From Sulfurovum sp. (GTDB lineage Bacteria > Campylobacterota > Campylobacteria > Campylobacterales > Sulfurovaceae): a stretch of DNA of 10,308 nucleotides. Both the position numbers and the translations under genes were made by a program. Location of the stretch: positions 1 through 10,308 of the forward strand of contig JANTFF010000008.1 of the NCBI GenBank assembly GCA_024763575.1, given 5' to 3'. The notes under the pieces were generated by a model. It was not told the origin of the DNA and ran no database searches. It was given only the letters and a program-made list of their open reading frames with translations. Positions 1 through 6,096 of the stretch are shown here, in pieces; position 1 is the first letter of the stretch, and each line of letters begins with the position of its first letter.

Positions 1-116
1 GTAATAAATCTTGTTGTAGAAAACCACTAATGACACTTTTTAAAATGGTAGATTTTGGAGCAGTTGATTATGAAGAGATAGATGCTCTAATTGAACAGTT
101 TCAAAGTAGAAGATAA
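1..116 (+). CDS. 3' end of an unrecognised protein gene (partial)
   Basis: An open frame enters from the left edge and ends at TAA 114-116. Its last 37 or so residues include an adjacent cysteine pair followed by Arg-Lys-Pro, then a short acidic helix-like stretch (DYEEIDALIEQF) and a basic end. The reading frame uses ordinary codons for this genome and stops 9 bases before the next gene, whose ribosome binding site (AAGGA, 115-119) overlaps this stop codon, so the two are probably co-transcribed. The cysteine pair followed by a helix is loosely like the end of a Bfd-type [2Fe-2S] domain, which occurs in nif clusters, but too little is visible to assign a family. Only the existence of a coding tail is claimed. 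Confidence 0.6.
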   Translation, partial: NKSCCRKPLMTLFKMVDFGAVDYEEIDALIEQFQSRR

Positions 117-125
117 GGATATGAA

Positions 126-1100
126 ATGAACCTATATGATGACTTTATAGAGTGGGTTAAAGCAAATAACCTTAGCTCTGTTATTCCCACAGCACCTTCA
201 TTGTTAGATGAATTAACGCTACTTGACCTCTCTAAAAGAAGGTTAAGTGATTTACCAGATTCAATATCAGTACTTAGTAATCTAAGTGTACTAAAAATCG
301 CAGGTAATAAAATCAAAAAACTACCCAATAGCATAGGAGAGTTAAAAAATTTACGCAATCTACAATGTAATAATAATTTAATAACACAATTACCTGAAAC
401 TATAGGAGAGTTAGACTCTTTGATAGTTATAAACCTATCAGGTAATAAATTAAGCTCTCTACCTAAAAGCTTTTATAATCTTAGTCAATTAACACGCTTA
501 AATCTATCAACCAACTGTTTAAAATCGATTGATGATGATATAAAAAAATTGACAAAACTTATCTATATATCATTTGACACCAACTATTTACAGACTCTAC
601 CTGACTGTTTTGGAGATATGGAATCTTTACATTTTTTGGAGTTATCTTATAATCAACTCCAAACCCTTCCAGAGTCTCTTGGAGAGGTTGAGGAGTTAGA
701 GACATTGATATTAGAGGGTAATAATATACAAGAGCTTAAAGCATTAGAGGCTCATGATATGCTTATTCGTTTAAATCTAAATGAGAATTCATTAACTCAG
801 CTTGATTTTGATATTAGTAAATTAGAGGATTTACAATACTTATCTATTGATAACAATGAGCTAACTACTCTACCTGATACTATTTGTGAGTTAAAAGAGC
901 TTAAACAGTTGAGTTTAACATCTAATCAAATAAACAATCTTCCAGAGTCTATTGGAGAGTTAGAGAAGTTAGAGGAGCTAGATATTGAAGATAATTGTAT
1001 CAGTAAGTTACCTAGTTCTTTTATGAATTTAACCTCTCTAAAAAAACTCTATATTGATGAAAATAGTGGTTTAAGCAAACCTGCATTAAATGGACTTTAG
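126..1100 (+). CDS. Leucine-rich-repeat protein in nif cluster
   Basis: The 324-residue product is almost entirely a leucine-rich-repeat solenoid. After a short N-terminal helix-like cap (residues 1-29) come twelve consecutive repeats (about 30-304), each 23 residues except one of 22 (the eighth). They follow the pattern LxxLxLxxNxLxxLPxxIxxLxx, and a partial thirteenth repeat caps the C-terminus (305-324). There is no signal peptide or membrane segment, so it should be cytoplasmic. Such repeats normally form a curved protein-binding surface, and no enzymatic domain is attached. The ATG at 126 is chosen because AAGGA (115-119) sits 6 bases upstream and an ATG at 121 is followed at once by a stop. 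It lies between an unknown upstream gene and nifE, with 77 bases before nifE. Repeat identity is clear; its role in nitrogen fixation is only guessed from position. Confidence 0.9.
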   Translation: MNLYDDFIEWVKANNLSSVIPTAPSLLDELTLLDLSKRRLSDLPDSISVLSNLSVLKIAGNKIKKLPNSIGELKNLRNLQCNNNLITQLPETIGELDSLIVINLSGNKLSSLPKSFYNLSQLTRLNLSTNCLKSIDDDIKKLTKLIYISFDTNYLQTLPDCFGDMESLHFLELSYNQLQTLPESLGEVEELETLILEGNNIQELKALEAHDMLIRLNLNENSLTQLDFDISKLEDLQYLSIDNNELTTLPDTICELKELKQLSLTSNQINNLPESIGELEKLEELDIEDNCISKLPSSFMNLTSLKKLYIDENSGLSKPALNGL

Positions 1101-1126
1101 TATTGTGATGTGTTGCTAAGATAATA

Positions 1127-1142
1127 AGGAACAGTTATTGCA
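1127..1142 (+). promoter_or_regulatory. Sigma-54 (-24/-12) promoter for nifE
   Basis: The sequence AGGAAC-AGTTA-TTGCA places GG at 1128-1129 and GC at 1140-1141, exactly ten bases apart, the defining spacing of RpoN promoters. Transcription would start near 1153, about 25 bases before the nifE ATG. The core matches the promoter-like site upstream of nifN (GGAACA, then TTGCAT). No TGT-N10-ACA NifA site was found in the 1101-1127 stretch or in the nearby part of the preceding gene that I scanned (975-1050). Confidence 0.8.
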
Positions 1143-1177
1143 TATTATTCTACAAACGATATACATCGGAGTAATAT

Positions 1178-2518
1178 ATGGTAAACAGAAAACAGATAAA
1201 AGAGCTTTTAAATGAGTCCTCTTGTAGTCATAATAAAAACAAACAGGGTGGTTGTGACAAACCAAAACCTGGTGCTACTAGTGGAGGTTGTGCTTTTGAA
1301 GGGGCTCAAATTGCCCTTTTCCCTTATGCTGATGCTGTACACTTGGTTCATGCACCCTCTACCTGCCAAGGAGCTTCGTGGGAGACTAGAGCCACACTTA
1401 CTAGTTATGAAGGGGAAGATAATACCCCTTTGGGTTATTATACCGATATAACGACTAATGATGTTATTTTTGGTGGACATGAGAAACTTGAAAAGAGCAT
1501 TGAGTATATAGTCGAAAATAAAAATCCCAAAGCAATTTTTGTTTATGAAACTTGTGTAACTGCAATGATTGGTGATGATATGGATAATATAGCTATGAGA
1601 ATGGAAAAAAAGCATCAAATACCTATTGTTGTAGTTCATGCACCTGGATTTGTAGGTGGTAAAAATTTAGGTTCAAGACTTGGTGGAGAGGCTGTTTTGA
1701 ACCATCTTATTGGGACAAAAGAACCAGACGAAATACACCCTTTTGGGATTAATCTAATAGGGGATTATAATGTTACAGGTGATATGTGGCAATATACCCC
1801 TATTTTGGAAAAAATTGGAATTAAAATTGTATCTACATTAGCAGGTGATGGTCGTATTGAAAAGATACAGATGGCTCATAGAGCCAAATTAAATGTTATT
1901 GTATGTGCCAAATCTCTTATAACTTTAACTCGTAAAATGGAAGAGAAGTATCAAATTCCTCATGTATCAGTCTCTTTTTATGGGAAAAGAGATACCACTA
2001 ATGCTATAAGGAGTATAGTAAATGCTTTTGGAGATGAAACATTGAGTGCAAAAGCTGAAGAGGTAATAAGAGAAGAGGAGGAGAAGTTAGAGAAACGACT
2101 TATCCCTTATAGAAAAATACTACAAGGCAAAAAAGCAATACTAAATACAGGTGGAAACAAATCATGGTCGATAGCATCAGCACTCCAAGATATAGGTATA
2201 GAGGTAGTAGCAACAAGTATTAGAAAAGCTACTCTTGAAGATATAGAGATAGCTAAAGAGTATGTACCAATTTTGATGAAAGTACCAGCTAATGAACAAG
2301 CTAAACTAATAGATGAACATAATGTAGATATACTATTAGCAGGGGGTAGAAGCTTATATACAGCAATTAAAAAGAATATTGCTTTTGTGGATGTAAATCA
2401 AGAGAAAAAGGTAAGTTATGGAGCCTATGCTGGGTTGGAAAACTTAGCAATAGATGTCTGTTCTGCTGTAAATAATCCTGTATTTGAGGTAGTAGGTAGC
2501 CAATCACCTTGGAATTGA
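1178..2518 (+). CDS. nifE: NifE, FeMo-cofactor scaffold subunit
   Basis: NifE pairs with NifN to form the scaffold that receives the NifB product and matures it toward FeMo-cofactor (homocitrate and molybdenum insertion) in the cytoplasm. The 446-residue protein has the family signature GATSGGCAFEGAQIAL near residues 32-47, Cys63 in the HAPSTCQG segment and Cys126 in YETCVTAMIGDD. These match the three NifE cysteines known to bind the [4Fe-4S] cluster shared with NifN. Cys243 (VIVCAKS) is at the position equivalent to the cofactor-binding cysteine of NifD. The GDYNVTGDMW and FYGKRDT segments are also typical. It is NifE rather than NifD because of the short length, the N-terminal signature and the partner NifN in the window. 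The ATG at 1178 has GGAG at 1168-1171. It is separated from nifN by 5 kb and lies in the opposite orientation, which is unusual. Confidence 0.95.
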   Translation: MVNRKQIKELLNESSCSHNKNKQGGCDKPKPGATSGGCAFEGAQIALFPYADAVHLVHAPSTCQGASWETRATLTSYEGEDNTPLGYYTDITTNDVIFGGHEKLEKSIEYIVENKNPKAIFVYETCVTAMIGDDMDNIAMRMEKKHQIPIVVVHAPGFVGGKNLGSRLGGEAVLNHLIGTKEPDEIHPFGINLIGDYNVTGDMWQYTPILEKIGIKIVSTLAGDGRIEKIQMAHRAKLNVIVCAKSLITLTRKMEEKYQIPHVSVSFYGKRDTTNAIRSIVNAFGDETLSAKAEEVIREEEEKLEKRLIPYRKILQGKKAILNTGGNKSWSIASALQDIGIEVVATSIRKATLEDIEIAKEYVPILMKVPANEQAKLIDEHNVDILLAGGRSLYTAIKKNIAFVDVNQEKKVSYGAYAGLENLAIDVCSAVNNPVFEVVGSQSPWN

Positions 2519-2526
2519 TATATGAA

Positions 2527-2554
2527 AAATGGCTTATTTAGCCATTTAGGCTAA
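2527..2554 (+). terminator. Hairpin just after nifE, possible weak terminator or attenuator
   Basis: Eight bases after the nifE stop, AAATGGCT (2527-2534) pairs with AGCCATTT (2540-2547) around a 5-base loop. The same AGCC can instead pair with the following GGCT, as TTAGCC (2538-2543) with GGCTAA (2549-2554). The two stems exclude each other. No run of T follows, so intrinsic termination would be weak. The next gene has its own promoter match 60 bases on. Confidence 0.35.
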
Positions 2555-2555
2555 G

Positions 2556-2613
2556 ATACCATTGATTAAATTTTAATCAGTATTTATAATATTTTTTATA
2601 CTTTTAATGGTAT
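2556..2613. repeat. Nested inverted repeats in the nifE downstream spacer
   Basis: ATACCATT (2556-2563) pairs with AATGGTAT (2606-2613). Inside it TGATTAAA (2563-2570) and TTTAATCA (2572-2579) form an 8-base palindrome around a single T, although the two stems share base 2563. The right arm of the outer repeat overlaps the -24 element of the downstream sigma-54 promoter match. AT-rich spacers produce such pairs easily, so function is uncertain. Confidence 0.3.
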
Positions 2614-2623
2614 AGATTATGCA
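2608..2623 (+). promoter_or_regulatory. Sigma-54 promoter for the 97-residue unknown gene
   Basis: TGGTATAGATTATGCA has GG at 2609-2610 and GC at 2621-2622, separated by exactly ten bases. The predicted start is near 2634, about 22 bases before the ATG at 2656. It is slightly weaker than the other two sites (ATGC instead of TTGC) but keeps the invariant bases and spacing, and has the same geometry relative to its gene. Confidence 0.65.
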
Positions 2624-2655
2624 TTGTTATTTTTAAACAAATATTGGAGAAGATT

Positions 2656-2949
2656 ATGAGTATTACAAAAGATACTATTTCAAAAAAAGCGTGTGTTAGA
2701 ATGGAAGAGTGTTATATGAGAGCTACTGTTGGATATAATGACTTAACATATAGAGATAAAATAAACCAAGCTATTAATAGTGTAGAAAAAGAGCTAGATA
2801 TTCATCCTGAAGTTATCAATAGAAAAGATAGTAAATCAATAGGATATTTAACTGTAGAATTTTCAGGTGATGATTATATTTGTACTAGAAATTCTGGGGA
2901 GTTTATCCAAAAGTTTTTAGATAAACTTGATATTTCTGAGTGTGTTTAA
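2656..2949 (+). CDS. Unknown 97-residue protein, nif-linked
   Basis: I do not recognise this family. The ATG at 2656 is preferred over an in-frame TTG at 2644, because GGAGA (2646-2650) lies 5 bases upstream of the ATG and would overlap the TTG start region. The protein is soluble, without signal peptide or membrane segment. Cysteines are at 13, 19, 76 and 96. A charged helical region (about 30-48) is followed by a likely beta strand (GYLTVEF, 63-69), and a predicted amphipathic helix forms the end. It has a good sigma-54 promoter match directly upstream and sits between nifE and the convergent rpoN, 4 bases from the rpoN stop, so it is likely expressed with the nif genes. It is not NifT, NifX, NifW or NifZ by length and motifs. 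Codon use resembles its neighbours. Real gene: likely. Function: unknown. Confidence 0.75.
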   Translation: MSITKDTISKKACVRMEECYMRATVGYNDLTYRDKINQAINSVEKELDIHPEVINRKDSKSIGYLTVEFSGDDYICTRNSGEFIQKFLDKLDISECV

Positions 2950-2953
2950 AAAA

Positions 2954-4195
2954 TCAATCTTTTACAGCATATAATTTCTTCCTCTCTTTAGAAGAAGGAA
3001 TATTTAAAAGATTTCTATATTTGGTTATAGTTCTTCTTACCATTTTGATATTGTATCTTTTTATTACCATATCAACTAAACTTTGGTCTGTTAAAGGTTT
3101 CTCTTTTTGTTCATTCTCTACTAAGCTTAGAATAAAACTTTTAATCTCTGCTGATGATAAATCTTTTGATACAGCATTTGTAAAAAATGAACGAAGTGAA
3201 AAAGTTCCCCTTTCACACTTTATATATTTATTTGAAACAGCTCTACTAATTGTGGACTCTTCAAAACCAACGATTTGAGCTATTTCAGACATAGTTAGAG
3301 GTTTTAACTCCTGACCTATAAAGAAACCTATTTGATGCTCTACAATCAATAGTACGAGTTTATAGAGGGTAGATTTCCTAAGCTCTAATAAATTGGTTAA
3401 GTCTCTTGCCTCTTTTAGTTTTGTTTTAAGTTCACTACTCTTTGAACTAAAAGGGTCTTTGACCATAATATCAGGATAGTAATCATTATTGATACGCAGA
3501 TGAATATCATCGTCAATATCAACAAAAAAATCAGGAATAATATAAGGCTCTTCTTCAAGATACTCCACAGCTGGAGGATTGTTAAACCCTTTGATAATTT
3601 TAGTTGCCTCTTCAAAATAGTGATGTTTTGCATATCTATCTAACTTTGTTAAATTTTGTATTATTTTTTTAGTAAAATTAAAAAGTGATTCATCTATATC
3701 CAAATCTAAAAGCTGAAAATAAAAAGATTCTGATAAATCAAAAGCTCCTACACCTTTAGGCTCTAATAATCTAAATCGTTCTCTTATACTCTCTACAAAA
3801 TTATCTGTAGTATTACAAGATAGAGCTATAGAACCTATATCACCTTCAAAGAAACCATCACTATTTATATCATACAAAATTTCATAAGCTATCTTTTTAG
3901 AGTTATTAGTAGGAAATATCTCACTATCTATCTGCTCTTCTAAAATATCATACAAAGAAGGCTTATATATGTCTATATTTTCAATAAAATTACGCCTATC
4001 ATCACTATTTGATGAACTACTAGAGTAATTTGATTCAAAAGATGATTTATACTCCAAAAAAGGGTTATCAAAAGAGTAGTCTTTGAAAAGTGTATCCAAT
4101 TCTTGTATGGGAGATTGAAGTATAGGTAACCATAACTTCAAGGATAATTGTAGTGTCTGTTTCTGTTTAAACTGTAAATTTATATGATTTGCCAT
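2954..4195 (-). CDS. rpoN: RNA polymerase sigma-54 factor RpoN
   Basis: RpoN directs polymerase to -24/-12 promoters and needs an ATP-driven enhancer-binding activator. The 413-residue product has the glutamine/leucine-rich activator-interacting N-terminus (about 1-45), with the typical LWLPILQSPIQELD stretch. An acidic spacer follows, then the core-binding and helix-turn-helix region (MSEIAQIVGFEESTISRAV) and the C-terminal RpoN box VRRTITKYRN at 386-395. The box differs from the usual ARRTVAKYRE only conservatively. Length is close to other epsilonproteobacterial RpoN proteins. The ATG at 4195 has no clear Shine-Dalgarno sequence, and a 12-base-pair hairpin lies about 10 bases upstream. It follows two ferredoxin genes on the same strand. 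Three sigma-54 promoter matches are visible nearby (nifE, the small unknown gene and nifN), so a nif-dedicated copy is plausible. Whether the genome has another rpoN cannot be seen. Confidence 0.95.
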   Translation of the reverse strand: MANHINLQFKQKQTLQLSLKLWLPILQSPIQELDTLFKDYSFDNPFLEYKSSFESNYSSSSSNSDDRRNFIENIDIYKPSLYDILEEQIDSEIFPTNNSKKIAYEILYDINSDGFFEGDIGSIALSCNTTDNFVESIRERFRLLEPKGVGAFDLSESFYFQLLDLDIDESLFNFTKKIIQNLTKLDRYAKHHYFEEATKIIKGFNNPPAVEYLEEEPYIIPDFFVDIDDDIHLRINNDYYPDIMVKDPFSSKSSELKTKLKEARDLTNLLELRKSTLYKLVLLIVEHQIGFFIGQELKPLTMSEIAQIVGFEESTISRAVSNKYIKCERGTFSLRSFFTNAVSKDLSSAEIKSFILSLVENEQKEKPLTDQSLVDMVIKRYNIKMVRRTITKYRNLLNIPSSKERKKLYAVKD

Positions 4196-4204
4196 AAAAA
4201 TATT

Positions 4205-4233
4205 TTACCCAAATTTTTTATAAATTTGGGTAA
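4205..4233 (-). terminator. 12-bp hairpin between ferredoxin and rpoN
   Basis: TTACCCAAATTT (4205-4216) pairs perfectly with AAATTTGGGTAA (4222-4233) around a 5-base loop. On the minus strand the stem is followed by AAATATTTTT, a broken U-tract that runs into the rpoN start codon at 4195. It could partly terminate the upstream nif transcript, limiting read-through into rpoN, or act on rpoN translation. No strong Shine-Dalgarno sequence is visible for rpoN. Confidence 0.55.
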
Positions 4234-4260
4234 TTAAAATATATAATTAATATTTTAATT
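4232..4260. repeat. AT-only inverted repeat over the ferredoxin stop codon
   Basis: AATTAAAATAT (4232-4242) and ATATTTTAATT (4250-4260) are perfect 11-base inverted copies. The 7-base loop between them (4243-4249) contains the stop codon of the upstream ferredoxin gene. It abuts and slightly overlaps the GC-containing hairpin toward rpoN. A stem made only of A and T is weak, so this may simply reflect base composition. Confidence 0.35.
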
Positions 4261-4543
4261 TTACCAAACCATTTGGCTTAGCAATTTTCATTTGACAAGA
4301 GAGTCTAGAGTTTGGTGTACATGTTCCATAACATATCTCTTTCATAACTTTAAACTCTTTTTCTGTTTTTGGTGAGAGAAACTCCATACCAGCTTCAACT
4401 TCAACTACACATGTACCACACTCACCATCTCTACAACCAAATGGCAATGCTGAACCACTTGCCTCTACGATGTCTTGGATAGTACTACCCTCTTTTACAT
4501 TAACTGCTAAAAAATCATTTACAATTTCTACTCTTGTTGTCAT
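4247..4543 (-). CDS. [2Fe-2S] ferredoxin, plant type
   Basis: This small cytoplasmic electron carrier has 98 residues. The plant-type cluster motif is complete: Cys37, Cys42 and Cys45 in GCRDGECGTC, and Cys83 in RLSCQ. Two extra cysteines (71 and 75, EICYGTC) lie just before the last ligand and are not part of the standard motif. The ATG at 4543 is preceded by AAGGAG at a good distance. It follows another [2Fe-2S] ferredoxin gene by 32 bases in a run of nif genes, so it probably supplies electrons to nitrogenase or to cofactor assembly. It differs from its neighbour in length and in lacking the inserted loop between the third and fourth cysteines. Which reaction it serves cannot be told from sequence. 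Confidence 0.9.
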   Translation of the reverse strand: MTTRVEIVNDFLAVNVKEGSTIQDIVEASGSALPFGCRDGECGTCVVEVEAGMEFLSPKTEKEFKVMKEICYGTCTPNSRLSCQMKIAKPNGLVKLKY

Positions 4544-4575
4544 TTTATATACTCCTTATTTAAATATATTCTGTT

Positions 4576-4920
4576 TTATTCATAAAACGGTTTAATGATT
4601 ACATCACCTTTTACCAAAGTTTGACATGCAAGTCTAACTTTTGGACTAATGGTAAACTGTTGACAGTGTTCTGCCTCTTTTGGCTTTAATACACCTATCT
4701 CTACAAGTTTATCAAGCTCTTTATCCTCAATATAGTTTGTTGGCTCTTCATCTGCAATATTTTCATATTTAATCAAACAAGCACCACAATCACCATCTTG
4801 ACACTCAAAATTAATAGGGATACCATTATCTTTTGCCAATCGAATAATAGGCTCACCTATAGCTGCATGATAAAGACCATCTTTGGATTTATCAAAACCA
4901 ATAAAAATTACTTTTGCCAT
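4576..4920 (-). CDS. FeSII/Shethna-type [2Fe-2S] ferredoxin
   Basis: The 114-residue protein has cluster cysteines 40, 45 and 48 in the motif FECQDGDCGACLIK and Cys99 in RLACQT. About 50 residues, rich in Asp, Glu and Lys, separate the third and fourth cysteines, much longer than in plain plant-type ferredoxins. From memory, the FECQDGxCGxCLxK block, the charged insertion and the RLACQT ending all match Azotobacter vinelandii FeSII (Shethna protein II, about 122 residues). FeSII binds nitrogenase when oxidised and holds it in an oxygen-tolerant inactive complex; in that family the inserted loop contacts nitrogenase. Rhodobacter FdxD is related. A simple electron-transfer role remains possible. 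SD AAAAGGA precedes the ATG. Neighbours are nifZ upstream and a second ferredoxin downstream. The ferredoxin call is firm; the protective role is inferred. Confidence 0.85.
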   Translation of the reverse strand: MAKVIFIGFDKSKDGLYHAAIGEPIIRLAKDNGIPINFECQDGDCGACLIKYENIADEEPTNYIEDKELDKLVEIGVLKPKEAEHCQQFTISPKVRLACQTLVKGDVIIKPFYE

Positions 4921-4949
4921 TTTTTTCCTTTTAAATTGAAATGGAGGTT

Positions 4950-5339
4950 CTATTTATCCTCTTCTCTTAATTTTTGCATTTTTTCTCTATGAGCTTTCAT
5001 AATTGCAAACTCTTCTTCTACTTCATCTATATAATCTTCCATAGCTTCAAGCTCATGTTCTCTACACCCTACTATATCTATAGGCATATCAATTCCAAAA
5101 AAATGCACCTCATATATACGAATTACTTGTAGAAAGTCACCCATAGTTTTAATGTATCCAATAGAGCCTTTTGGCATCATCAATGTCCCTATAGGACTAT
5201 GAGGATAGGTTCCATCATTTACAACATCTTCAAGTAGTTTAACTTTCTGTCCAATATGAAATTTCGCCTCCTCTTCATCACGACCAGAACGACTTGCTGT
5301 TACACTATCATAAAGCTTTACATTGGGGTCAACAAGCAC
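4950..5339 (-). CDS. nifZ: NifZ, MoFe-protein maturation factor
   Basis: NifZ assists formation of the second P-cluster in the MoFe protein. The family core is clear: FHIGQKVKLLEDVVNDGTYP (about 27-46), then GSIGYIKTMGDFLQ and IYEVHFF, and IVGCREHEL. A charged, probably coiled-coil tail of about 40 residues follows. I place the start at GTG 5339 because AGGGGGG (5344-5350) lies 4 bases upstream. The frame is open to another GTG at 5384, but that would overlap nifW by 56 bases and add a sequence unlike NifZ. With the chosen start, nifZ has 129 residues and overlaps the end of nifW by 11 bases, so the two are likely translationally coupled. A 29-base gap leads to the FeSII-type ferredoxin. Confidence 0.9.
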   Translation of the reverse strand: MLVDPNVKLYDSVTASRSGRDEEEAKFHIGQKVKLLEDVVNDGTYPHSPIGTLMMPKGSIGYIKTMGDFLQVIRIYEVHFFGIDMPIDIVGCREHELEAMEDYIDEVEEEFAIMKAHREKMQKLREEDK

Positions 5340-5682
5340 AATTCCCCCCTTGACTTGAGGTAGGTGTACAACTAGCACAACCACTTAACTTTTCATTCTC
5401 AAACATACCCCAAACATCAGCAGCACTTGGAGCATAACCATTTTTGAAATCACCATAAACTCTCAATAGAGAAAACTTCAAAAAATCTATTAATTTTTCA
5501 TTATCTTGTTCAATATTTTTTATACCCGTTCTAATCAGTGTGCCATACTCTTTCATAATATGAAATCTTTTGACATTAATTAAATGTTCATCATACTCAA
5601 TTCCAAAAAAATTAAAATAGTCTTCTGCATTCTTTAGAGTATAAAAATCATTAATATCTAAACTATTAACTGTTATTTTCAT
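5329..5682 (-). CDS. nifW: NifW, nitrogenase stabilising protein with Cys tail
   Basis: NifW helps MoFe-protein maturation or protection from oxygen. The family core is plain: LKNAEDYFNFFGIEYDEHL (16-34) followed by INVKRFHIMKEYG (35-47), then a helical part ending LRVYGDFKNGY. The ATG at 5682 is preferred to the GTG at 5688, because that GTG lies inside the Shine-Dalgarno AGGAG (5688-5692), which is 5 bases before the ATG. The product is 117 residues. The C-terminal 17 residues are unusual: GCASCTPTSSQGGNCAC has four cysteines (102, 105, 115, 117) as CxxC and CxC, which I do not associate with NifW. The DNA encoding this tail also holds the ribosome binding site of nifZ. The upstream PII-like gene ends 11 bases before it. 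Confidence 0.9.
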   Translation of the reverse strand: MKITVNSLDINDFYTLKNAEDYFNFFGIEYDEHLINVKRFHIMKEYGTLIRTGIKNIEQDNEKLIDFLKFSLLRVYGDFKNGYAPSAADVWGMFENEKLSGCASCTPTSSQGGNCAC

Positions 5683-5693
5683 ATCCACTCCTA

Positions 5694-6095
5694 TTAAGTA
5701 CTTGGTGTATCTTCATGTGTTTCAATCAAATGAGGTGATACATCTACTATATCTTCACTTCTTTGTGTACTCAACGCCTCTCTATCTCTCTCTCCTGTTC
5801 TAATTCTCTCTACACCTAAAACAGGAACCCACCACATCTTACCAGCACCAATTTTCAAATCTTGACAATTATCACGAATACAAGCTTGGGCTATTTTTAG
5901 ATGTTTTTCATCAGATACTACAATCTCTATTTTGACCTTTTCTATCAAATCAGAAACTTCATCTCCCTCTTTGAGTCCAAAAGAGCCTTTTCCTATTACA
6001 TCTGTAACAGTAACACCCTCTATATTCTCATTAAAAAGGTCTTCTAATACATCTTTTAAATCATACTGATTAAATACTGCTATCAATAAAAACAT
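5694..6095 (-). CDS. PII-like regulator with shortened T-loop
   Basis: The 133-residue product belongs to the PII (GlnB/GlnK) superfamily. It has GVTVTDV (27-33), KVKIEIVVSDE (53-63), then IGAGKMWWVPVLGVERIRTGERD, which keeps the equivalents of the ATP-binding Lys90 (Lys86) and Arg101/Arg103 (Arg97 and Arg99). Between these, the T-loop region (about 36-53) is five or six residues shorter than in GlnB and has no tyrosine, so uridylylation at Tyr51 is impossible. A 25-residue acidic, Ser/Thr-rich tail (109-133) follows the usual end. PII proteins sense ATP/ADP and 2-oxoglutarate and act by docking the T-loop. This variant probably uses a different partner, possibly a nif activator or nitrogenase. 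Its ATG is separated from the flavodoxin stop by one base and has AGGAG. It is not clearly NifI1 or NifI2. Confidence 0.85.
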   Translation of the reverse strand: MFLLIAVFNQYDLKDVLEDLFNENIEGVTVTDVIGKGSFGLKEGDEVSDLIEKVKIEIVVSDEKHLKIAQACIRDNCQDLKIGAGKMWWVPVLGVERIRTGERDREALSTQRSEDIVDVSPHLIETHEDTPST

Positions 6096-6096
6096 T

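Noticed and set aside
1101..1130. Search for a NifA-type TGT-N10-ACA enhancer upstream of nifE
   Set aside because: TGT triplets at 1109 and 1111 are not followed by ACA at the right distance.
1208..1639. Open frame on the minus strand inside nifE
   Set aside because: It lies wholly opposite a clearly identified gene and its translation shows no recognisable domain.
2940..3278. Plus-strand open frame over the end of rpoN
   Set aside because: It is antisense to the conserved RpoN C-terminus and shows no family features or good start.
5340..5384. Longer nifZ start at GTG 5384
   Set aside because: It would overlap nifW by 56 bases and add residues unlike NifZ; the GTG at 5339 has a G-rich ribosome site.
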